Below are positions 1 to 10,390 of a stretch of 64,000 nucleotides of DNA, piece by piece (the stretch's first letter is position 1; each line of letters starts with the position of its first letter). The DNA lies in the NCBI RefSeq assembly GCF_028389875.1, contig NC_084673.1:14979501-15043500 (forward strand). Direction: 5' to 3'. Under the pieces are notes generated by a model, which was given only the letters and a program-made list of their open reading frames with translations, searched no databases and had not been told where the DNA came from. The position numbers and the translations under genes are program-made. Origin of the DNA: Rhea pennata (lineage: Eukaryota > Chordata > Aves > Rheiformes > Rheidae).

Positions 1-148
1 CTCTGGGGCAGATAATCAACACCTATATGGCAATTTTCAATTCAATAAATAAAGCTAACCGAGTTGCCTAACAACGCCATTGAGCTGTGATTACAACTGG
101 CAGCATTATGTAACTGTGACAACCAGGCAAAGAGGAGGGAGGGAGAAA
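1..148. other. Unannotated AT-rich start of window
   Basis: No gene is seen here. The stretch is complex single-copy-looking DNA with several TAAT/ATTA-type homeodomain cores and no repeat that I recognise. It could be conserved noncoding sequence, but nothing here proves that. Confidence 0.3.
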
Positions 149-226
149 TGTGTGTGTGTGTGCGTATACATACATACATATGTACATACACACACATATA
201 CATATACATATATATATATATATATT
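149..226. repeat. Compound TG/CATA/TA microsatellite
   Basis: Seven TG dinucleotides are followed by CATA-type tetranucleotides, a short CA run and then an alternating TA run. This is ordinary compound simple sequence that has probably mutated by slippage. No function is implied. Confidence 0.95.
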
Positions 227-624
227 TCCAGTCTTAGTTACTGAAGGAGCCTGGGGGATGGAGACCCATCATTAAAATTTTTAGAGAAAGCATACCACAA
301 TCCATTTCAGACATTCCTCATCAAGACCTCAGAGATCCACGTGCAAAAAAAGTGAGAATTGGACAATGGCATGTTTTAACACCACCACCACCACCCCCCG
401 AAAGTAGCAAGAGAGCTGGACTCTTGCCGCTCTCGGTTGCGCAGCCCGAGTTTGCGTCAGGGACCTGGAGACATGGCCAGCCTCAAGTCCAGCCACCAGT
501 GTGGAGTTCTGCACTGCAACATTCGCATGCTCACATTTACCATAGCAACCTTCACATCACTTTTAATACACAGAGACATCCCTCCTCTTGCCTGTTTAAA
601 GAGCCCTTGTTAAGTGGTTTTGCT

Positions 625-800
625 GTATTTTAGATGCCAAGATGTCGGAAAGATTGATGGAAGGGTGCACAATCAAACTTGCGAGGAGTGCCTAGCATCT
701 AGCTCATTATGTAAGAGAATTAGCAAGGCAGTTCTTTTGACATGACAGTCCATTATGGCAGCTGTCAATCATACCTTAGCATATGCTCTTTTCTGTCCTC
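625..800. promoter_or_regulatory. Candidate enhancer with PBX-MEIS composite site
   Basis: This AT-rich block is free of simple repeats. The minus strand reads TGATTGACAG at 762-771, which is the exact composite site of PBX-MEIS (TALE homeodomain) dimers. A second MEIS core, TGACAG, lies on the plus strand at 743-748, and a CATTATGG core sits between them. The motifs are seen directly. Enhancer activity is an inference, since a ten-base site can occur by chance in 64 kb and cross-species conservation could not be tested. Confidence 0.4.
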
Positions 801-1224
801 TTTGGTGATAATTTTTTTTTAAGTGGTTGTTCCATTCCTGTTCCTCAATAAGGCAGAGCTTTGTGTTCACGTACAGTAGCTGTTACAGATCTAGATGGGC
901 AGCGCTTTCTCCAAAGTAATCACTGTGTGAACATATTATGCATGCACATGCAATCCTTGCTAGTGGGGCTCTTTGTTCCAGTTACATGTGTACAGAGGCT
1001 TGAATCTGCTATTGCTGCTCATCCCTCTAATAGCTTTGGTCCTTTCATGTGAGGTGGTGGTGATTAGACGTTTCAGTGCAGGAAGTCTAGATTTGGTCCC
1101 AGAGGAAAAAAATCCATCCAGAGGGACAGTTAAATTTATTCATCCTCTTCAGGAGAGGGAAGAAAAGATTGCACTAAGAGAGTTATCCTAAGATGACAGT
1201 GATACCAAGAATAACATTCATGCC
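801..1224. other. Intergenic or intronic, nothing recognised
   Basis: The short open frames at 861-1052 and 973-1191 overlap each other and resemble no protein I know. No repeat or RNA gene is recognised. Confidence 0.4.
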
Positions 1225-1350
1225 TGTAGCACCTTTCACAAAAATACTTCCACATACCTAACAGAGCTTAATGAACTGAGCCTAGAAGGTGTTTGTGTCA
1301 TATTACGATGGTGTAAATGGGGAAATGGAGGCACAGGGAAGTAAAATAAT
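1225..1350 (-). mobile_element. MIR/L2-like SINE/LINE remnant, antisense
   Basis: The stretch at about 1311-1343 (TGTAAATGGGGAAATGGAGG followed by CACAGGGAAGT) corresponds to the antisense of the shared MIR/L2 tail, whose sense strand reads roughly 'cctcagtttccccatctgtaaaatgggg'. The upstream part, with 'gcacctttcaca', fits the 'gcgctttaca' region of the same tail. This is an old, heavily diverged fragment. Whether it is MIR, L2 or an AmnSINE-type element cannot be settled by eye. Confidence 0.6.
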
Positions 1351-2864
1351 AGACTCTCGAGTTACTGACTCCAGTTTAATATCCTTCCTGAGGTTTTCCA
1401 CAACTGAGCCCTCTCCTAACAATTAGTCAGAAAGGAACTGAGATGGAAAGGAAAGGAAATGACTTTTGGGGAGGGCTGCTCTTTCATCTTTAAAAGAACA
1501 TCTAAGAAGTGGGCAAAAATACTCGGAAGGACAGACTGCCTCTGAAAAGTAAAGCCATGTCTTGGCTGGTGTGCCCATTTGAGACTGATGATAACTGGCA
1601 GCAGTGCATACCAGTGAGCCCAGGAAGCTGACACAGATAACACATTGCATTTGCAAACAAAGAATACGTATTAATGACATTTTTAAGCAAAAAAAAAAAA
1701 TGTGTAATACAGGGCAACTTTTATAAGTTGTAGCTGTATCTATATTTGATACACGTAAGTTTATCAAACAATATAGCTGAGAATAGATGTGTACTTTTAA
1801 AATTACCCATGAAAGTACTAAACACTCAGATAAACTGAAAAAAAAGAAGCTTCTCTGTTGCACATCAATCTTCCTGCTTCTTTTTCTTTCTTGGTATCTC
1901 TCTCCTCTCCCCTCATGTAATAGCAGAATCTTGTGGGATAACATGAAAAACAACTACTTGCGTACAGCTGTACTAATGGGAAAGAGGTAGCACAGGTATC
2001 CTGGTGAACCAGCCCCCTTTCAGATGTCCGTCTTTACTGGGAAAAACAAGTTTCAACATGGTAAATTGTTTAATCTTGGTTATCACTTTAATTAGTGTAA
2101 GTAGGAGGTGGGATGGCACTTTTACAGTAGAAGTTTCATTGAGATAATCTTTTTCCTGAAGTACACATTTTCTGAGAAAAGTCTTCTAAAATGTTCTCCA
2201 GTTTCTCTCCTCTTAATATATCTGGATAGGAGTAATGTATGACTATTTAAATAATCCACTCATTAGCCTTGAGATAATGAACATATTGTTTGTTTTTTAT
2301 GCTATTACTGGTAATCCTAGATAGGATTGGAGCCTCCTCATATGTGCATTGCATAAATATAGATAATTGATATCCTCTGCCCCAAGGATCATACAGACCA
2401 AGGCTTCTGTCCTGAAATTTGTTGACTAAGGCAAGTATTTTTGCATACACATATCTGCAGTGATTCCAGCAAGGCCTCCAGAGGTACCAGTGCTCATGCA
2501 AACTCCCTGGAGAGCAGGTCTTGGGCAGCAGGTATCATAATTAGTGTCCAGAGTCTTTCGAACACCTACACACCTTGATTGAGCACACCACTGACTTCCC
2601 TGGCACTGCTCATATGCGCAGATGTTTGCTTCTGACTCCTTCTAATGTAATTCTTTTCCATTTAACAATGAATAAATGATACCCTGAAATACCACATGAG
2701 ACCATTCATACTACCCTAGCTGCCTACAGGTTAGTTTTTCCATTCTGTGCTATCATCTGATAGTTCCTTGAATAAATAGTTTCTCGAAGAAAAAAAAAGC
2801 ATATAACCTGTTAAACAACGTCGAGGACATGTCCTACTGTTTCATCCTGAACCAGTCATATGGT
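1351..2864. other. AT-rich noncoding stretch
   Basis: No supported gene. The minus-strand open frame at 1423-1953 crosses a pyrimidine-rich tract (about 1868-1918) and an A-run at 1689-1700, and reads as low-complexity translation. No repeat family was recognised. Confidence 0.4.
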
Positions 2865-3095
2865 GACTCTTCTCCTGATCCAGTCCCCAATGAAATCAAT
2901 GGGAAGCGTTCTGTTAAATACAGTGGGCTTCAGATCAGATGCTGCCACTGAAAGCCATAATATAAGCAGTCTGGTCTTTGTAATATCTGCTATAATGGCA
3001 CAGCGTGGTCCCAATCCTGCACTCTTAGTCTGGGAAAATCCCCACTGATTTCAATGAGACTTCTCTTTAACTAAAGATTTCACAATCAGGTAATG
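2865..3095. mobile_element. Palindromic MITE-like remnants (two half copies)
   Basis: Two segments carry the signature of a short palindromic repeat common in turtles, crocodilians and birds. One is 'gatccagtccccaatgaaat' followed by 'caatggga' near 2877-2905. The other is 'cccaatcctgcactc' plus 'actgatttcaatgaga' at 3011-3061. Outer ends of the form 'gatcctgca' and an inner 'ttcaatggga' core are diagnostic of the family. Both pieces are diverged. The family name is left open because I could not search a repeat library. Confidence 0.5.
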
Positions 3096-3537
3096 AGAAG
3101 CAATGAGCATACGCTGCCCTCTCTATTAGATCCTGTAGTTTGACTACTTCTGATAGGCTTCTGTAAAGTGGTTTTTCTGTCACGATCTGTGCTTGCAGCG
3201 GTACCTGCTCTGTTAGTGTCTCAATTCTTCACTTAACAAAACAGCTTGACACTGCAGGTGAAAGATTCTGAAACGTTTTAATTAACTAGCTTGAGCACCA
3301 TCTGATTTTTTTTATCTTCCTAGATGTTTCAGAAATTCTGAAAAGCTTGTTTCCTTGATTGCCATCAAATAAAAATCTAACATATGAAATAAGCTTCTAC
3401 AGGAGGAAAAGATACTGAATTTACATTGTAAAGTTTATATTGGGCACCTGTAAACAGTGGGTTCAAGCAGCTCAGTGTGACTGGCAGATTTGACTGCTAC
3501 TATTTGTCAGGCTGCAAGAATAGTTTTAGAAATTATG
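3096..3537. other. AT-rich noncoding stretch
   Basis: No open frame, repeat or RNA gene is recognised here. Confidence 0.4.
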
Positions 3538-3602
3538 GGCCAAATCTTGCAGCTCTGATTTAGTCAAATCTCCTATTGATCTCAGAACTTTCAGTTTGGG
3601 GG
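3538..3602. mobile_element. Possible palindromic MITE end
   Basis: The segment begins with 'gggccaaatcttgcagctct', which matches the 'gggccagattctgc' terminus of the sauropsid palindromic repeats. It continues with a diverged middle ('ctattgatctca'). Only one end is recognisable. Confidence 0.35.
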
Positions 3603-3894
3603 CTCATCTCAAATTTTTAAAGAATGAAATAAAAGATCAAGAGGAAGAGCAAAAACCCATCTTGGGGCTTTAAACTATTCGTTTTTCAGGTTGGATAAGA
3701 ACATGCATTTCAATGGGCTGGCGTTGTACAGCATTTGGAGCTCTCAATTGTAAAAGAACCTCTCAGACATATAATGAAATAATTACTGGAATATTGCAGC
3801 TGTATTAGCATAGCTCAGTTCAATAGGTCAGTGCTGTGCGCCCACGACTGCAAATACGGATCAAAGAAAAGCCATAAAACACAGGACCAGCAAT

Positions 3895-4420
3895 CTTCCC
3901 AAGGCAGACGGCGGCGTGGCGGCCGCACCCTTGCTCCCGCGCTGGCCGGGGAGCGGAGGCTGCCGATAAGGGGCCGGCGCCCAGACCCGGAGAAACGGGG
4001 TCGCCCAGCAGGCTTCAGAATGGACCTCTGCACTGAGTTTAGGAGGGGCGTAATTCTGGTAGGACTAACTATTAGCTTGGAGAAGACTGGTTTATTTGCA
4101 AGTATCAACTTCGTAGTTAGTTGTCTACAAGATTTGATAGGAGGCTTCTGACAAACGTAGAGGAAGTGCTGCCCAAATAAATATCACTCGAGCTGGAAGG
4201 GGAGGAGGAAAAGTAGGGAAGTGCGATGAGAGAAAGCCATCCGAAGCCTGTCGTGGCCGGTGGCGGCCGATGGGACGTTTGATGTCCGCGTTAAATAAGG
4301 CTCTTGAACTGGTGGTCCTGCAGGTGGCCTTGGCCGCTGCGGGTGGCAGCAGCCCGGTGGGACCCCTGCGGGGGCAGAGGGGGGCTGCCGGGTCCCGGTG
4401 CGCAGCGTGCCCACGTAGGC
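3895..4420. other. Small CpG-rich patches
   Basis: CpG dinucleotides are dense at about 3905-4015 and 4250-4400, on both sides of AT-rich DNA. The overlapping open frames on both strands result from GC richness and show no protein signature. A weak island or alternative promoter is possible. Confidence 0.4.
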
Positions 4421-5079
4421 AGTGCTCGTCTCAGCTGTGGCACGGGGCTCCAGCCCAGCAGCCTACAGATTTTTAAATACTGGCACAGGTAATAATAATA
4501 AAAAAAAAATCCGGAGAGCTGGATTGCAATTTGCAATATTTTTAATTATAGGATTTGTTGTCATCTTTGGATTGTCTTTTTGTTTCTGAGGCTTTGGTGT
4601 CTCCCTGTGCTATTGTTGTGGGTTTTTTTATTTTTTTTGGCCAGACAATAATGCTAAAAATACAGCTTTAGTAAAAATATGAAAGCTAAAATTCTCCTGT
4701 AATAACTTGCCTGCACGATCTGAAGCTTTAAGAAAAGTATCCAATATCACAGCTCTTATAAAAGGATGAAAGCACAACAGTGCTATCAGTGCTTCAGCAA
4801 AACCACGGCGTACGTTTGCGGAATCTGGGATCCGAGCGTGACTCGGTTTGTACAGAGTGAGTTTGAGGTGCTCCGCGTGCAGCGAGAATCCCGTCATAAC
4901 TAGTAGAGTGCTGCTGGGACGAGTTAGGTTGATTTTGGTGTGTGTGGGGGGGATGTTTAACCTGGGACTAAGACACAGGTGTATCTGCAGAATCGTGAAT
5001 ATTATTTTCTTAAGTCTTCTGCTGTAGTGTTATCCCTCGCGTGAACCCCGGTAAGATCTGTCAGGTGTAGCGTGCGCTG
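4421..5079. other. AT-rich noncoding stretch
   Basis: T-rich runs lie near 4621-4640. No gene, repeat family or RNA gene is recognised. Confidence 0.4.
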
Positions 5080-5460
5080 TTGGGTCTTTTCGTAGCTCCT
5101 GACCAGAAGCCGATTCCAGTGGGTAAGCGGGTGGACGAGCGGCGTTGCCCGCGAGCGCTGCGCCGCCGAGGCCCTCCGTCCGCCCGCGCTTGCGCGAGCG
5201 CTCCCTGCGTTAGCAGTCTCGCCAGGCTTGTGAGCGAGCGACGTTCTGCTCGCGGCGCGCACCTCGCGTGCGGTGAACTCCTAGCCGTGGAGCTGCCCGA
5301 GCCCCGCGTAGCAGCCTGGGAGGTTTTACCTTCGCTCTCCGCCTTAGTGCCGTGAGACGCTGACCGAAACGCCGGGTTGGATGCAGGGCTGCAGTGTACG
5401 TGCTCTGCCCCGAGCTGCTCCAGCCCGGCGTTTCGAGAGCCTCGGCCTTATTTGTATCTT
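5080..5460. other. CpG island
   Basis: CpG density is high between about 5100 and 5440, with many GCGC and CGCG tetramers. The sequence drops to AT-rich on both sides. No coding exon is recognised. It may be an unannotated promoter or a Polycomb-type island. Confidence 0.55.
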
Positions 5461-6235
5461 AGGAAGTTTCGTTCAAGTTGTCTTTCCTTGAATGGACTCA
5501 ATTTATTAGGCTCAAGTAAGTTTACAGCCAGGCACCCCCATTTTACACACGGTGCGGTCTTTGCTGCTGAAGTGCATGCTAGCACTTACGTTGTGACTGA
5601 TGGTAACTCGGTGCTGTGCTTGAAACTAGTCATGTAATCGCAACGCGGAGCAGCGGGGCCGAACGAGGAAGTGAGCCTGGCTTTCGTTTCTCTTTGAAGC
5701 TGAACGCACCATTTCTTATCATGTTTTCGGTTTCATGTGCATTTGAAATACAGCAGTTATACAGGACACTGGTTTGAACTATGTCGTAGAAAACTTTTTT
5801 TTTTCTCTTTCTTTTTACAAGGGCCTGGAAGTACTTATAAGCTCTTTCACTTTATTTCCAGTTTTGTGGTTTTCCAGAATATGAACCAGAATAGCAAATC
5901 AATCTAGAACAGATTAAGCAGTTCAAAACTAGACACCTGTTCATGGAAATAGTGAAATCTAGAATTTATCAAGCAGGGAATAGGGTCCTGAATCCAGACC
6001 TTGGTCTCCAATTCCCTCCTTGTTCTAGCTGGCAAAAACACTTCAGTTTTTTTGAATGTCTGTTTTCTTCTACAGTGATTTCTTCCCGGAAAGACCGATA
6101 TGGTCTCCGGTCAGATTGTCCAGATGTTCTTCCCTTAAACCAGCTTTATTCGTACTGTGGAATTGACGCCTTCTGTTGAGTCATTTGAAATTTGGCTGAC
6201 TTCAAGCAAGCAGGAGACGCCCTGTGCCTCCCCTG
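5461..6235. other. AT-rich noncoding stretch
   Basis: Nothing is recognised. The open frame at 5943-6179 has no homology that I can identify. Confidence 0.4.
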
Positions 6236-6900
6236 GGTGACTTTCCCGGCCGCGGCCGCTCTGCACCCTTGCTCAGGCCTTTGCTGCTGGGCTCTGGCCT
6301 GGCGCTTTGAGGACCCCGTGGGCTTGGGCCCCTTGTCAGGAAGGTGCCGGCATGGTTCAGAGACGGCCCCGGCCCACGGCGGCAACTGGTGGGCCCAGCT
6401 TGGGGCTCACCGTCCCTCGCCTGGGGCGATGCCTCCAGGCACGAACCATCTGAGGCCACCAATGCCTCACACTAGGCTGCGTGACCTGCGGTAGAGACCC
6501 GTGCCCGTGGTCCTTCCACCCACCTCTCCCAAGTGTGGCCAGATGCTGCCTCCAGCCTCCTCCAGAGCTGGCTGGGGAGGCAGCGGGCTTGGGTGAGAGG
6601 CAGCTGCACGAGGTGCTTATCCAGCCAGGCTCCATGTGAAACGCTCCCACTGGCCGCCCGTGCCCGCTCCTGCCCTTTTCCAGCCGTGCCGTGCCGTGCC
6701 ACGCCGCAGCAGGCGGGTTGGCAGCCAGCGGGGCCGGCCCGGGGTGCGGGCATCGCTGCCGCTCTCCTGCCGTCCCGCTCCGTGCCGGCCGCACCGAGCC
6801 CTGGTGTGTCCCGCGCGGGACGGGGCGCATCCCGGCAGCAGCACTGGGAGCTCATCGCGGCTCCTGCCAAGGCTGGAGCCTCCTCAGCAGCAGCTGGTGG
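6236..6900. other. GC-rich region / CpG island
   Basis: This is a GC-rich stretch of roughly 650 bp. It includes GC-rich palindromes (CCGCGGCC near 6250) and a short GTGCC repeat near 6685-6700. CpG is common but less dense than in the 37 kb island. Open frames exist in four frames at once, as expected for stop-poor GC-rich DNA, and none resembles a known protein. Confidence 0.5.
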
Positions 6901-8099
6901 GATCTTGGCAGCAAAACTTAAAGAAGGCAGCAGAGCCAAATCGGTCGGGTCTATCCAAAGCAGAGCCTGGTAAAACCGCGGGGTGTGGGGTCACCTCAGC
7001 TGCTACACCCCCTTTGTGCTAGCGAGAAGGCACAAAGAAACCAGAGTGAGACTGAAAAACTGGTCTTGTACGTTTGCTGCTCTGGCGCTGTATTTTGGCT
7101 GTCAGGTGCTGTCAGGAGGATGGAAATCGCTTAAATTAACGTACTTGTGACTGACTGCTTTCTTCGTGCGTACTTCTCCTATCGGAAGCGTTTGTACTGG
7201 GGCGACGTGCAGGGTCTCCTGTTGGTTGTGAGGCTCGTTTCTGCCTGCTTAGAGATTCCTATGTAAATTTATCTGGCTGCACTTTCTACTCACTTTAAGG
7301 CTTTTATTTAGCACCTGCCTGTGTGCCAGATTCTTTTTATCTTCTCCCTTCCAAATACACTCTACGCTTGAGGGTGCTGGGTGCCCCGCGCCCCGGGGAA
7401 TGTCGCAGCCTGCCCTCCCGGTGATTTTTCCGCAGCCCCGGTGGCAGTGGAGAATATTTCAAAATGTTGCTAAACTGACACCATTTTTCTTCAGGCTTCC
7501 CTCATAAATCGGCAGACTTAGAGGAAGTAATTACTCCATCTTTGGCTCCAGATAACTTCTGACACCGTGTAATGTTTTATAAATACTCAAGGCAAGTTTT
7601 TCAGCAGCAAAGACACACGCCACCTATTAAGCGTGTGAGGAGTCAGCACTGCCTGAGTTTACTCAGGCATTTGGAAACCTCTGAAGCTTTACTTCAGTAG
7701 GTCCAGGACTTCACTTTTTGATAGTCACAGGACATCCTCAGCTGTTCGGTATTGTCAGCACAGCCTCACTCGCGGCAAAACTCGGGTTTCGTTCCTCAGC
7801 GACGCCTGTGCCGCGAGCCGATTCCTGACCCTCGGCGTTCCTCGGGCAGCCCCGGTGTCCCTGCGCGCCCCGTCTGATTTCCCTTCTGGACACGGCTCTG
7901 AAATGCGACCAGGTGACCAGCCAGGGTGCCAAGGTGTGCGCTGTATGTGAAGAACAGGCTAGCTCAGGGGCACAACAGCTTGTACTACAGCCAAGAGCCG
8001 ATGCAGAGAATATATATTTTGTGTGGACTGAACTGTGTAATAAACAGAGTAGAGAAAAAGCCCAAGTGAGAGAGAATGCTGTTACATAAATTACATTTA
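6901..8099. other. Noncoding stretch with conserved-looking part
   Basis: About 7495-7650 looks like complex AT-rich single-copy DNA with a TTAAGCGTG motif and could be conserved. The rest shows nothing recognisable. There is a modest CpG patch at 7380-7440 and another at 7790-7880. Confidence 0.3.
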
Positions 8100-8249
8100 T
8101 TTCTTTGGCTCAGGAAAATGTTGCTACCAAAATATTGAGGGAGATCAAAGAGGCAACAAAACTAAATAAAATAACTGGTAAGTCCGGCTTCCCTCTTATA
8201 AACTGGTCAGATGGGACAGAAACAAGTTCGCAAGCCCTTCAGTAATCGT

Positions 8250-8460
8250 GGCTGAAATAACTAGCTTTGGAGCACGCACGAGGGGAGGCAATTCTTGACT
8301 ATGTCTTAACTAACATGGACAAGTTGGCTGAAAGCGTAGCTCTAGCTGAACTCTTAAGCAACGGTGGCTACAGCGAGCAGTGCTGTGCTGTGTTTGAAAG
8401 CAAAGCTTCCTCTTTCTTTAAGAACACATGGAAGCATCTGAGGAGAAACTGATGATTTTT
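8250..8460 (+). mobile_element. Probable CR1 LINE ORF2 (endonuclease region) fragment
   Basis: The plus-strand frame ending in a stop at 8452 reads HARGEAILDYVLTN and then NGGYSEQCCAVFES. This lines up with the CR1 ORF2 segment just after the endonuclease catalytic core, typically 'RG.ALLDL.LTN...L.G.....GSLG.SDHE.VEF'. The SDH catalytic signature has decayed to SEQ, so the copy is dead. The flanks (8100-8250 and after 8460) are too diverged to assign. A chance resemblance cannot be fully ruled out without a protein search. Confidence 0.5.
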
Positions 8461-10190
8461 GACTACTTTTAGGAAATGGGCAAATTAGATCTGACAGAAT
8501 AGAGATATCAAAAATAACGAATGTAAGACAAAAGGTGCATCAGGGAATTCTCAGACACCCTTCTTCATCATAACAAAACCAAAAGCCATGCAAGATGTGG
8601 AAAAACAGAACTGTAAATTGATCAAAGGAAATTTTCTGGCAAGTCGTTTGCAGTCAGCGGAGTAGAAGCCTCTGCTCCATCCGACTGCAATGCCACGTCT
8701 CGCTTGCACAAGATCTCAGCAGTGAGGGAAGTTGCTCAGGCTTCGTACTCACAAACCTTTTCTTTCTTCCTTTTCCAACTCAGGTGTAGTGAGTGGAACA
8801 AAACATTACTGAGACCTTAGTATTATTGAAGACAGGACAATTAAATGCTCAGAAACAGGTCATGAGCTTATCTACACTGATATTAACTAGGATAAAAATC
8901 TTAAGAGATTTAAATACTTATGATTCACAGCATATGTAAGTACTGACTGACGAGACTTAAGGAAACCCTTCACTTCAGGGCAGGCTTTTTCATAATCAGC
9001 CATTGCAGGCCCGTTTCCTCTGGTCCAGGACACCAGGCTGCGGGGAGAGCTGGCGCGATCCCGCCGTCCGGGAGGGTGAAGCCTGCGCCTGGCATCCCTG
9101 TTCTCTCAAAGACGTGCCGAGTGCTGGTGTGGAGTCCGCGTTTTGTTTTTAAACTTGCAGTATCTTTTTTGTTTTGCTTTTCAGTCTATTTCCTTTTCAC
9201 CATTTTAAGCTCCTGCCCTAGTATCCTGGTTGGAAAATTTTCCAGAGTTACTGTGCAGATTGATAGCTGACCTGATGTTACACAAAATCAGCCAGTAACT
9301 GGGGGGAGCAAGGCGTATCTGTGCACGTGGGCTGCTAGCGGAGGCCAGGCTGCAGACTGTGCAAACCGTAATTTCAGGAGGAGTTCCCAAGCTTGTCTCT
9401 GCTGTATCAGGAGATTACTTAGCGTGATCTATGACCGACCCTGGGCAGGGTCTTGCCTCTATAGGAATCACCTGCCTCAGCTGCAGACTGGCAGAGCCTG
9501 CAGGTGGGACAGCAGGGAAGCGGGTGTGATTTCAGACAAGCATGGTCCTGTTAGGCTAGCAATGAAATCTGTCATCTCCAGCCCACGTGCCATGAGAGAG
9601 GGAGCGTGCCTGTCAGGCCGCGGCTTCTGTGCTGCAGGACTAACGTACGGATAGGAAACGCTTGCGGGAAAACGCAGGAGCGCGCGGTAGGAGCGAGGAG
9701 CAGGGCCGCTGGTGCGGGTGCCTATGTCCTGTACGTCCACAGAGAGCTGCTCAGCATGCTCTGACCAAACCGGATCAACATCTGCAGCAGTATCGTGATC
9801 TAAAACAAGTCTCCTGTATCACATTAAAACTTAAAATCAACTCCCTCTTCTGTTGACAGATCTTTCTGAGCCTCCCACTGGAAATACTGAAGTCTGCAGT
9901 TAAACTGGAAATACATTTAAGAAATATACTTTTGTCTGTATTTTTCTTGGCTAGAGGTTAAAGTGAGTACAGTACATAACTGTGGTGCAATACAGGAGGC
10001 TGCAAGAAGGAAAAGTACAGGCGATGTGTATGTATAGATGGAAACATCACTAACAGAGCTGGAAAACTATTGATTTGTATTAGTGACACTAGAAAAATAA
10101 CTGAGCATCTTCAGCTAGTTTCATGCTAAAAGAAGTGTCTGTATTATTATAATTGCTTGCTGCTACTGAGTTCCAGGGTGACTGCAGTAG
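8461..10190. other. Noncoding stretch, nothing recognised
   Basis: This is mixed-composition DNA with small CpG-rich spots at 9050-9075 and 9640-9720. The short open frames on both strands overlap and have no recognisable protein content. Confidence 0.4.
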
Positions 10191-10194
10191 AGAG

Positions 10195-10390
10195 CCATAT
10201 TTCAACCAGCAATCTGCATCTTTGAGTATGGCATGCCAATTCATTTAATTTTAATAGCCAGCGACACTGGATTCCGTAACATTATTCTGTACTCAGCCAC
10301 TGTAGCTGACAGAAGAATTTCACCTTAAATAAGAAATAAAGCAAATAAATCTGATATTCTTATCAGATTCTCCCTAGCAGCACAGTTTTG
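10195..10390. promoter_or_regulatory. Candidate regulatory element with paired GATA palindrome
   Basis: This AT-rich, repeat-free block contains a perfect inverted repeat: AATCTGATA at 10348-10356 and TATCAGATT at 10361-10369, separated by TTCT. Each arm carries a GATA core, so the two sites face each other. A TGACAG (MEIS-like) core lies at 10308-10313. The inverted repeat is seen directly. Regulatory function is inferred. Confidence 0.35.

Noticed and set aside
3454-3480. tRNA B-box-like GGTTCAAGC
   Set aside because: It lacks an A box and a cloverleaf at the right spacing. Isolated similarity only.
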